NCBI GenBank assembly: GCA_947044405.1
Contig: CAMRHE010000355.1
Coordinates: forward strand, 1,364,001 to 1,428,000
Length of the DNA: 64,000 bases
Direction of reading: 5' to 3'
Source of the DNA: Leptodactylus fallax
Lineage: Eukaryota; Chordata; Amphibia; Anura; Leptodactylidae
The translations under genes were made by a program, and so were the position numbers. Shown one piece after another: positions 1 to 9,408 of the stretch. Under the pieces are notes generated by a model, which saw nothing but the letters and a program-made list of their open reading frames with translations, had not been told where the DNA came from and searched no databases. Position 1 is the stretch's first letter. The number at the start of each line of letters is the position of its first letter.

Positions 1-999
1 TCTATTAATTTATGAAAAGTTATTTTAGAACTGCTTTAAGGCATGAACAGCAAGGTGTACAGAACTGTTCTGATTGACCCCCAATAAAGCCAATTAGAGT
101 CCTTTAGTGTTTGTTTGGATACATTGTTATAAATTCAAGCCGTAACACTAATGTGAACAAAGCCCAATACAGATAAAAGGTAAGATGGACCCAAGCAGTA
201 TAATTTTATGTCACAATTACAGCTATATTTTATAATACTATTATGCTATTGGTAAGTGGAATATGCATTTGTCCTTTAAAAGCTGTGCAAAATCAAAGTG
301 TAACGTAATAGTAAACAAATAAAATAAGTTTATTTTAGGCATATTAATATAATTAAAAAAGTTTATGTTGTGTAGATTTAAAGGGAAGCACTAACAGCAA
401 GATGGATAGGTACAATTACAAAAATCCTGAACACACATTTACAGCCCGAAGACATTATTAGAAAAACAAGAGGAAGACCAGTCATTTAGTTGCCTTGAGC
501 AGAACTTGATGTGATAGAATATAATGCTAAAAATAGTAATATTAAATTGCACTAGTTTCAGTATTAACTATACATTGACAGAAATATCATTGAAAAGTGA
601 GTAGTTGTCACGTACGGGCCGTCGTAGCACGTGACGTGGGTGCGGATGTCGGGGGGTCAGCTCACTCAACTCACTCAATCTTGTACTTGCCCTTCACTCT
701 ACCTGCAAATTGAATGTAAATCACACCCTAACACAGTCCATGCACCCCAAATACATGCCGCAGCCACCACCACTGATTTGCCGACTCAGTGGAAACCGCA
801 CTAACATATACAGGCATTTCTGCAATAGACACAACACACCTCAAAAAGGTAATGGGTTCATAGTGCAACACAAAGTAACCTTAAATTTAACAATTTAAAA
901 CCCAAAGGGTTCAGTGCTATATATACACAAGAAAAGATGACAAAATAACACAATATTGCAAATAACCTTAATATAAATGGGATAAAAATAGAATAATAC
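1..999. other. AT-rich DNA, no recognised feature
   Basis: I see no coding region, inverted repeat or known repeat here. A short GC-rich patch near 605-660 stands out from its AT-rich surroundings but matches nothing I know. The open frames are short and lack protein-like composition. Confidence 0.5.
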
Positions 1000-1003
1000 T
1001 TAA

Positions 1004-1502
1004 AGAGGACCTTTCATGTCCTCATGTTTATGCGGGGCTGGAGCTATTGGGGGTGTAAGTTTCACCGTCCAACGTGAGAAGGGTGTTCCTGACAGTCTAG
1101 CTGGGCTGTGAGGAATGCCCTCCCTGACAGTACTCGTCCATAGACTTGTACTGGGGCAGTGTTCCTCACAGCTCAGCGTCATTGCTGGACTGTAAGGAAC
1201 GCCCCCTCTGACAGTACAGGGCTATGGACGAGTACAGTCAGGGAGGGCGTTCCTTACCGCCCAGTGATGACGCTGAGCTGTGAGGAACGCCCCCCAGTAC
1301 AGGGCTATGGACGAGTACTGTCAGGGAGGGCATTCCTCACAGCCCAGCTAGACTGTCAGGGACGCCTTTTCTAACAGTGGGCTGAGATCGGCACCGATAT
1401 CTTCAGCCCGGGGGCACATAATGGGAGCGCTGAATCCAGCGCACTGTTGGCTTTCTAGCGGTATATAAAACCGCATGTGCCTGAGGACATGAAAGGTCCT
1501 CT
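1004..1502. mobile_element. TTAA-flanked MITE, copy A of a three-copy family
   Basis: The element begins AGAGGACCTTTCATGTCCTC and ends in the reverse complement of the same sequence, so the terminal inverted repeat is at least 20 bp. TTAA flanks both sides (1000-1003 and 1503-1506), the expected target duplication. The interior holds repeated segments in both orientations built on GAGGAACGCCCC and GGACGAGTACTGTCAG, giving a complex hairpin. It encodes nothing recognisable. TTAA duplications are known for the T2/Kolobok and piggyBac groups; the AGAGG terminus fits T2/Kolobok better, but this is inference. Related copies lie at 12.6-12.9 kb and 28.2-28.6 kb. Confidence 0.8.
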
Positions 1503-1506
1503 TTAA

Positions 1507-3333
1507 AAGTCCTTGGGAATCTTCAGCTGGAGATGGAAATATCTAACTCTCTTAGCTGGCTCCACAGATGTGACATCAGTTCTAAGCTCTCATAGTCTCC
1601 CTGCCAGGGTGCCTCCCTCCTCTTACTTCCTGAGGTGGGGGATGAACAACTCATCTTTATCTGGGAAAGTGGAATCCCTTTTCTTACCTTGGAGAGGTCC
1701 GAGGGTCATTACCCCCCTTCCTCTCTCTGGGTCACTACATCCCCCTTCTTTTTGTACCTCCTTGACGATGACATCATAAAACAACATCTGGTTGTGCACG
1801 CCAAGAAGACTAAGTTCCCCTCCCCCCCCCCCCCCTCCTTTTTGGATACACACAAACCACTGAGGTGGATTGATAACACAAACATAAGCAAAACATTTAC
1901 TAAAGATATATGACTAATATGATTAAGTAATAAAGCATACACAATACAAAAGCTTGGTTCATCACAGTAGTATTGTGTAGGTCCACCTTGTGCTGCCAAA
2001 ACCAAAAACAACAAATTGCTGTGTACTGTGGCTAGAAAGTGATTGAAGCGGTACAAATACACACCAATTGCTGATTAGATATAAAATATATTCCTATATC
2101 ACCCAGCTTTTATTATGGACAGCAAAAATTTAACTAACCCTGTGTCTCTATGTTAAGCTGTATAAATAATTGGAGATCTTTAGAACTAAAACCATAGTGA
2201 AGATGAAATGTTAATACTGTCATTTGTGCCTTGGTCATTGCAGTTAACACCAGACACCTATTATTACTGATACTGCACTAGGATATACAGTCATGAGAAA
2301 AACAAAGTACACGCTCTGTGAGTTGTATGGTTTTATGTATCAAAACATAAGACATATGGCTGTCCCTGTAGTGGTGCAGGTCCCCATACATTGTCCCTGC
2401 ATAACGCCAACACAACAGAGAGCGGGCATAGGCACATTAGACATTGGGGTTGTGGAGCAGGTCACACAGGAGAGGGGCAGGGAAAGGCAGAGCAAGGACA
2501 GTTCACACTAAGTGGATGAGCTGATCCCAAACTAGGAGAGTGAAGTGCAGGATGTAAAAAGTATATATACTGGTAGCATCCCAGGAGCCACTGCTGGTGA
2601 TCACTTGACCACATCAGAAACGGGACAAACTGGCTATTACTATATTAATAATATATTGCAAATTTGCTTCGACTGGCATTTGCATTTCATTGGTGCAGTA
2701 GCTACAAAAAGGTCAGGGTCCTGGACAACCCCTTTAATGACTAATATATCCCACCCTTTCATAACCGCCGTGGTAATCAGCTAATACATAGCTTGATGTG
2801 TATGTGTATATATGTCAAATATATATTTGTAATGACATCCCAGGAGCTGGACCTACACTGGGCTTTTATACCCTGAATAGCTGCACCTCTCTCATATATT
2901 GATGTTTTAATGTGTACGTTTCTCTTTTGATGTATGAACAGTAAATTTATGCTTTCACTCCTGTACCACTTGTTTGATGATGTGTGATAGCTGGGAATGC
3001 TTTTGCAGCACATCTATATTTGGTTGCAGTTAGACGTCTGGTTCAGACAGAGGGCATAGAGTATATGGAAAAATATGAAGAAATCATGCTGGGATAAAGA
3101 CATTTGAAGTGGCTTCTGTGTTCTTGTCTGCATCTTGAACCAGCTGTATAGTTCTTGTTCTCATTCTCACTTTTTTACTTTCACAGCATTAGGTAACATG
3201 AGCTATAAAGGAGACATTTAATGAATGGAACAGAAATAGCTGTAAATGTTTTTATGTCATAATTCCCTTTGTGATTCATATGCATTTTAGACAATTCTAA
3301 TATATAGTTCTCATGTATTCTTAGAGAATTGCC
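1507..3333. other. Non-coding DNA, no recognised repeat
   Basis: This stretch contains a poly-C run near 1818-1835 and otherwise ordinary AT-rich sequence. No transposon ends or protein-like frames were found. Confidence 0.5.
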
Positions 3334-3468
3334 ATAGATGTACAGTAACAGTCAAACAAAATATACAGCTCACCACACGTAGATATATTCAGCAGTCCAT
3401 GTTAATAATAGAAATGGTGCACGAAGACAGAAGGTCCTGGACGTCTGGACCCAATGGTAATAAACTGC

Positions 3469-4455
3469 ATAGGTAAAAAATTGTATTCAGCACCAAATCC
3501 AAGGCATATTAATATAAAAAATAACTTTTATTTTTCCAATAAAAAAATCACTCCATAGGTTCGGTGGTTAGTAACAGCCTACGCGTTTCGGAACGATGTC
3601 CCTTACTCATGGCATAGATCACAAAACCAAACACACAATATTTAAAAGCAAAAACGAAAAAAAAACACACCTCTGGGGATCAGATGTCATCATTTAACTA
3701 ATTAACACATCCCCACAATAGCGTATGTCTGCAAACCCACACTTTCCCTTACTGAGTACAAAAGGAATATATCCACATAAATACACATTATGTCACACAT
3801 ATAAAATAAAAAAATAAAAAAACATATACATAAGCACAAATGAGTAAATATAAACAATTATAAAGAAGACATCAAATATAAACATAAATAGCGTTAACGT
3901 CATTCAAAATATTCAAAAAAAAAAAAAAAATTTAAATGAACAATAAGACACATCAACATTAACACGATCATAAGACTATAGCGCATAAACGTGTGCCCAT
4001 GTATAATAAATTCACAAGAAAGAATTTTACCATTGTCCTTGAAAGAGCTAAATCTTGCCATAATCCAAGACCATTAAACACAGAAAATGAAACTAAACAA
4101 CCCAAAAAAAAAACAAAAAACAAAAAAAAAAAAACAATCATGTGACATATGGTCATGTGATAAGTCACATGACTATTCAAGGAAGTAAATGCAAAATATC
4201 CATGAGAAAGATCCACTCCTGTAGGATGATATACAATCTATAGAAGTAGCCAGGAGGGAAACACCGCACATATCAAAAACCGCTCATATATTATAATCAC
4301 ATATCCCTGATTTGTTACCACATATATACCAAATTATACAGGAATACATATAAAATGCATTATATACCCTCCTAGTCCAATGAATAAAAAGTAATATGGT
4401 GACATCACAGACGTATAAGAATAATAAATGAATAAAAATAGGACAAATCAGATCT
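3469..4455 (+). repeat. Left arm of the 2-kb palindrome
   Basis: This 987-bp arm is the reverse complement of 4504-5490, with only scattered differences, mostly in A/T homopolymer runs. The two arms have exactly equal length. It holds no gene; the open frame at 3968-4216 is mirrored by one at 4716-4961 and both are incidental. Confidence 0.95.
3571..3618 (-). ncRNA. Hammerhead-like motif, degenerate (left arm)
   Basis: Read on the minus strand: CATGAGTAA, then a GGGAC/GTTCC stem with an ATC loop, then GAAACGCG. This is the stem II-GAAA layout of the hammerhead ribozymes reported in Penelope-like elements. The CUGAUGA core is not intact (CAUGAGUAA instead), so cleavage activity is doubtful. 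Confidence 0.4.
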
Positions 4456-4503
4456 AATATTCATCCCACCTGGAAACCGAGTACCCAGCTTTAGAATCCA
4501 GAA

Positions 4504-5490
4504 AGATCTGATTTGTCCTATTTTTATTCATTTATTATTCTTATACGTCTGTGATGTCACCATATTACTTTTTATTCATTGGACTAGGAGGGTATATAAT
4601 GCATTTTATATGTATTCCTGTATAATTTGGTATATATGTGGTAACAAATCAGGGATATGTGATTATAATATATGAGCGGTTTTTGATATGTGCGGTGTTT
4701 CCCTCCTGGCTACTTCTATAGATTGTATATCATCCTACAGGAGTGGATCTTTCTCATGGATATTTTGCATTTACTTCCTTGAATAGTCATGTGACTTATC
4801 ACATGACCATATGTCACATGATTGTTTTTTTTTTTTTTTTGTTTTTTTTTGGGTTGTTTAGTTTCATTTTCTGTGTTTAATGGTCTTGGATTATGGCAAG
4901 ATTTAGCTCTTTCAAGGACAATGGTAAAATTCTTTCTTGTGAATTTATTATACATGGGCACACATTTATGCGCTATAGTCTTATGATCGTGTTAATGTTG
5001 ATGTGTCTTATTGTTCATTTAAATTTTTTTTTTTTTTTTAATATTTTGAATGACATTAACGCTATTTATGTTTATATTTGATGTCTTCTTTATAAGTGTT
5101 TATATTTACTCATTTGTGCTTATGTATATGTTTTTTTTTTTGTTTTTGTTTTTTTTTATATGTGTGACATAATATGTATTTATGTGGATATATTCCTTTT
5201 GTACTCAGTAAGGGAAAGTGTGGGTTTGCAGACATATGCTATTGTGGGGATGTGTTAATTAGTTAAATGATGACATCTGATCCCCAGAGGTGTGTTTTTT
5301 TTCGTTTTTGCTTTTAAATATTGTGTGTTTGGTTTTGTGATCTATGCCATGAGTAAGGGACATCGTTCCGAAACGCGTAGGCTGTTACTAACCACCGAAC
5401 CTATGGAGTGATTTTTTTATTGGAAAAATAAAAGTTATTTTTTATATTAATATGCCTTGGATTTGGTGCTGAATACAATTTTTTACCTAT
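4504..5490 (-). repeat. Right arm of the 2-kb palindrome
   Basis: Reverse complement of 3469-4455. The arms are separated by 48 bp, so a transcript through the region could fold into a nearly 1-kb double-stranded stem. The close match implies a recent origin or ongoing correction between arms. Confidence 0.95.
5343..5390 (+). ncRNA. Hammerhead-like motif, degenerate (right arm)
   Basis: Mirror copy of the motif at 3571-3618, here on the plus strand, with the same stem II and GAAACGCG and the same altered core. Confidence 0.4.
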
Positions 5491-5497
5491 AGATGTA

Positions 5498-7133
5498 CAG
5501 TGCCTTGCGAAAGTATTCGGCCCCCTTGAACTTTTCAACCTTTTGCCAGATTTCAGGCTTCAAACATAAGGATATAAAATTTTAATTTTTTGGTGAAGAA
5601 TCAACAACAAGTGGGACACAATCGTGAAGTTGAATGAAATTTATTGGTTATTTTAAACTTTTGTAAAAAATAAAAAACTGAAAAGTGGGGGCGTGCCAAA
5701 TTATTCAGCCCCCTTAAGTTAATACTTTGTAGCGCCACCTTTTGCTGCGATTACAGCTGCAAGTCGCTTGGGGTATGTCTCTATCAGTTTTGCACATCGA
5801 GAGACTGAAATTCTTGCCCATTCTTCCTTGGAAAACAGCTGGAGCTCAGTGAGGTTGGATGGAGAGCGTTTGTGAACAGCAGTTTTCAGCTCTTTCCACA
5901 GATTCTCGATTGGATTTAGATCTGGACTTTGACTTGGCCATTCTAACACCTGGATACGTTTATGTGTGAACCATTCCATTGTAGATTTTGCTTTATGTTT
6001 GGGATCATTGTCTTGTTGGAAGATAAATCTCCGTCGCAGTCTCAGGTCTTTTGCAGACTCCAACAGGTTTTCTTCCAGAATAGTCCTGTATTTGGCTCCA
6101 TCCATCTTCTCATCAATTTTAACCATTTTCCCTGTCCCTGCTGAAGAAAAGCAAAAGGCCCAAACCATGATGCTGCCACCACCATGTTTGACAGTGGGGA
6201 TGGTGTGTTCAGGGTGATGAGCTGTGTTGCTTTTACGCCAAACATATCGTTTTGCATTGTGGCCAAAAAATTGGATTTTGGTTTCATCTGACCAGAGCAC
6301 CTTCTTCCACATGTTTGGTGTGTCTCCCAGGTGGCTTGTGGCAAACTTTAAATGAGACTTTTTATGGATATCTTTGAGAAATGGCTTTCTTCTTGCCACT
6401 CTTCCATAAAGGCCAGATTTGTGCAGTGTACGACTGATTGTTGTCCTATGGACAGACTCTCCCACCTCAGCTGTAGATCTCTGCAGTTCATCCAGAGTGA
6501 TCATGGGCCTCTTGGCTGCATCTCTGATCAGTCTTCTCCTTGTTTGAGATGAAAGTTTAGAGGGACGGACGGGTCTTGGTAGATTTGCAGTGGTCTGATA
6601 CTCCTTCCATTTCAATATGATTGCTTGCACAGTGCTCCTTGGGATGTTTAAAGTTTGGGAAATCTTCTTGTATCCAAATCCGGCTTTAAACTTCTCCACA
6701 ACAGTATCACGGACCTGCCTGGTGTGTTCCTTGGTCTTCATGATGCTCTCTGCACTTTAAACAGAACCCTGAGACTATCACAGAGCAGGTGCATTTATAT
6801 GGAGACTTGATTACACACAGGTGGATTATATTTATCATCATCAGTCATTTAGGACAACGTTGGATCATTCAGAGATCCTCACTGAACTTCTGGAGTGAGT
6901 TTGCTGCACTGAAAGTAAAGGGGCCGAATAATATTGCACGCCCCACTTTTCAGTTTTTTATTTTTTACAAAAGTTTAAAATAACCAGTAAATTTCATTCC
7001 ACTTCACAATTGTGTCCCACTTGTTGTTGATTCTTCACCAAAAAATTAAAATTTTATATCTTTATGTTTGAAGCCTGAAATGTGGCAAAAGGTTGAAAAG
7101 TTCAAGGGGGCCGAATACTTTTGCAAGGCACTG
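5498..7133 (-). mobile_element. Full-length Tc1/mariner element 1
   Basis: The 1,636-bp element has terminal inverted repeats of about 214 bp (5498-5711 and 6920-7133), starting CAGTGCCTTGC, and TA duplications at 5496-5497 and 7134-7135. Long repeats with a single transposase gene are the IR/DR layout of vertebrate Tc1 elements. The ends resemble the zebrafish ZB/Tzf type as I remember it, which should be checked by alignment. The left TA lies in the possible target duplication of the palindrome, so this insertion is probably the younger event. Confidence 0.93.
5719..6741 (-). CDS. Tc1-family transposase, uninterrupted
   Basis: This 340-aa protein should bind the ends of its own element in the nucleus and cut and rejoin DNA. 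The N-terminal 110 residues form a paired-like double helix-turn-helix (QTLNIPRSTVQAII near 29-42; a second HTH near 75-110) with a basic linker. The catalytic triad is D152 (SDET), D244 (QDNDP) and E279 (NPIENLW), spacing DD34E. GGGSIM at 187-192 is the usual glycine-rich box, and the C-terminus AAKGGATKY is typical. 340 aa is the normal family length. The start ATG is followed by KTKEHTRQVRD, matching the family N-terminus. One oddity: VWAFCFSSAG after the glycine box seems one residue longer than the usual LWGCFSSAG. No stop or frameshift is seen. Activity is not proven. Confidence 0.92.
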   Translation of the reverse strand: MKTKEHTRQVRDTVVEKFKAGFGYKKISQTLNIPRSTVQAIILKWKEYQTTANLPRPVRPSKLSSQTRRRLIRDAAKRPMITLDELQRSTAEVGESVHRTTISRTLHKSGLYGRVARRKPFLKDIHKKSHLKFATSHLGDTPNMWKKVLWSDETKIQFFGHNAKRYVWRKSNTAHHPEHTIPTVKHGGGSIMVWAFCFSSAGTGKMVKIDEKMDGAKYRTILEENLLESAKDLRLRRRFIFQQDNDPKHKAKSTMEWFTHKRIQVLEWPSQSPDLNPIENLWKELKTAVHKRSPSNLTELQLFSKEEWARISVSRCAKLIETYPKRLAAVIAAKGGATKY

Positions 7134-7135
7134 TA

Positions 7136-7765
7136 TATGTTTTGGTTCTGCTCCTAAGGGACAGGAAAGTTGGAAAGGAAATGTCTTTATTAATAGGAAG
7201 TTTCTGTTGTTTTCAATCATATTGTATTGACCTTTTTATGCCATTTTTATGTTCACGGATTGACACTGGAGTTAAAGTGTCACTTTTGTTACATTTTATT
7301 ATTGCAGAGATAGATCACCTGGTTTCCCCTCATTATTTGACCTGTTTTTGTAATAAGGTTGTCAACTGTTTCAGCATAGAAAAAAAATTGTTAAAATTGA
7401 CGCACTAGGCAGCCACTAGGGGAGCAAGCTAAAGGTTGACTAAATCTGGGTTTCTATGCAGGGTTAGCACCGGATAAATCTGTCTTCAGAGTGGTCTTTC
7501 TGTTGGCCACAAACAGGATCAGCCCTGACACAGCCTGTGCAGAGCTTTTCCATGTCAGGGCTGATCCTGTGTGTGCACATCTTCTAGTAATGCCTGTGGG
7601 GAAGAAGAGACTGGGATGCACACAGGGTGTCGGCGCTGGGCCATCCCATGATGGGAAAGGGGCATGTCAGCATTTCTGAAGATGCTAATGGCCATTTTTT
7701 GTTGGAGTACAAGAGGAGACGATCTCTGGAATGGAGGCATGGATGCTGGAATGAAGGGCACCATG
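7136..7765. other. Unique-looking DNA with a short hairpin
   Basis: No gene recognised. At 7513-7530 and 7553-7570 an 18-bp inverted repeat (ACAGGATCAGCCCTGACA and its complement) is separated by 22 bp, giving a compact hairpin. It may be a MITE remnant. Confidence 0.5.
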
Positions 7766-7767
7766 TA

Positions 7768-9406
7768 CAGTCATATGAAAAAGTTTGGGCACCCCTATTA
7801 ATCTTAATCATTTTTAGTTCTAAATATTTGGGTGTTTGCAACAGCCATTTCAATTTGATATATCTAATAACTGATGGACACAGTAATATTTCAGGATTGA
7901 AATGAGGTTCATTGTACTAACAGAAAATGTGCAATATGCATTAAACCAAAATTTGACCGGTGCAAAAGTATGGGCACCTCAACAGAAAAGTGACATTAAT
8001 ATTTAGTAGATCCTCCTTTTGCAAAAATAACAGCCTCTAGTCGCTTCCTGTAGCTTTTAATCAGTTCCTGGATCCTGGATGAAGGTATTTTTGACCATTG
8101 CTCTTTACAAAACAATTCCAGTTCAGTTAAGTTTGATGGTCGCCGAGCATGGACAGCCCGCTTCAAATTATCCCACAGATATTCAGGTCTGGGGACTGGG
8201 ATGGCCATTCCAGAACATTGTAATTGTTCCTCTGCATGAATGCCTGAGTAGATTTGGAGCTGTGTTTTGGATCATTGTCTTGCTGAAATAGCCATCCCCG
8301 GCGTAACTTCAAATTCGTCACTGATTCTTGTACATTATTCTCAAGAATCTGCTGATACTGAGTTGAATCCATGCGACCCTCAACTTTAACAAGATTCCCA
8401 GTGCCGGCATTGGCCATACAGCCCCAAAGCATGATGGAACCTCCACCAAATTTTACAGTGGGTAGCAAGTGTTTTTCTTGGAATGCTGTGATTTTTTGAC
8501 GCCATGCATAACGCCTTTTTGTATGACCAAACAACTCAATCTTTGTTTCATCAGTCCACAGGACCTTCTTCCAAAATGAAGCTGGCTTGTCCAAATGTGC
8601 TTTTGCATACCTCAGGCGACTCTGTTTGTGGCGTGCTTTCAGAAACGGCTTCTTTCGCATCACTCTCCCATACAGCTTCTCCTTGTGCAAAGTGTGCTGT
8701 ATTGTTGACCGATGCACAGTGACACCATCTGCAGCAAGATGATGCTGCAGCTCTTTGGAGGTGGTCTGTGGATTGTCCTTGACTGTTCTCACCATTCTTC
8801 TTCTCTGCCTTTCTGATATTTTTCTTGGCCTGCCACTTCTGGGCTTAACAAGAACTGTCCCTGTGGTCTTCCATTTCCTTACTATGTTCCTCACAGTGGA
8901 AACTGACAGGTTAAATCTCTGAGACAACTTTTTGTATCCTTCCCCTGAACAACTATGTTGAACAATCTTTGTTTTCAGATCATTTGAGAGTTGTTTTGAG
9001 GAGCCCATGATGCCACTCTTCAGAGGAGATTCAAATAGGAGAACAACTTGCAATTGGCCATCTTAAATATCTTTTCTCATGATTGGATACACCTAGCTAT
9101 GAAGTTCAAAGCTCAGTGAGGTTACAAAACCAATTTTGTGCTTCTTTAAGTCAGTAAAAAGTAGTTAGGAGTATTCAAATCAATAAAATGATAAGGGTAC
9201 CCAAATTTTTGCACCGGTCAAATTTTGGTTTAATGCATATTGCACATTTTCTGTTAGTACAATAAACCTCATTTCAATCCTGAAATATTACTGTGTCCAT
9301 CAGTTATTAGATATATCAAATTGAAATGGCTGTTGCAAACACCCAAATATTTAGAACTAAAAATGATTAAGATTAATAGGGGTGCCCAAACTTTTTCATA
9401 TGACTG
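7768..9406 (-). mobile_element. Full-length Tc1/mariner element 2
   Basis: The 1,639-bp element has terminal inverted repeats of about 211 bp (7768-7979 and 9196-9406) starting CAGTCATATGAAAAAG, flanked by TA at 7766-7767 and 9407-9408. The repeats match each other closely, so the insertion is not very old, but its transposase is broken. The end sequence differs from element 1, so this is a separate Tc1 lineage. Confidence 0.93.
7996..9008 (-). pseudogene. Tc1 transposase, catalytic Glu deleted
   Basis: The frame starts at MGSSKQLSND (the first 15 upstream codons are probably not used). HTH segments lie in the first 110 residues; a basic GRPRK linker is near 60. The first two acidic residues are in WTDET and QQDNDP. 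After SQSPDLN the frame runs into ICGII and a stop; a second frame at 7996-8208 resumes with LWDNLKRAVHARRPSN and ends KGGSTKY. Compared with the family motif NPIE(N/Y)LW, about 10 nt are missing, taking out the third catalytic residue (E of DDE) and shifting the frame. The flanking AAT would allow a microhomology deletion. This copy should be inactive in transposition, though its ends could still be used in trans. Confidence 0.9.
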
Positions 9407-9408
9407 TA

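Larger units (their letters stand above)
3343..5488. mobile_element. Head-to-head dimer of PLE 3' ends (foldback)
   Basis: Two copies of the non-coding 3' part of a Penelope-like element face away from each other. Each carries a GAAACGCGTAGG hammerhead-type motif near its outer end, pointing outward, and the truncated 5' sides meet at a 48-bp spacer (4456-4503). The left copy seems to carry about 125 bp more of its 3' end (3343-3468) than the right one. A 9-bp direct repeat ATAGATGTA lies at 3334-3342 and 5489-5497, just outside the element, and may be the target duplication. PLE copies are known for 5' truncation and inverted partial copies, which fits. Assignment to PLE rests on the shared motif, not on coding sequence. 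Confidence 0.6.

Noticed and set aside
3968..4961. Two similar open frames on the minus strand and their plus-strand partners
   Set aside because: They arise from the two arms of the palindrome, which are non-coding PLE 3' sequence.
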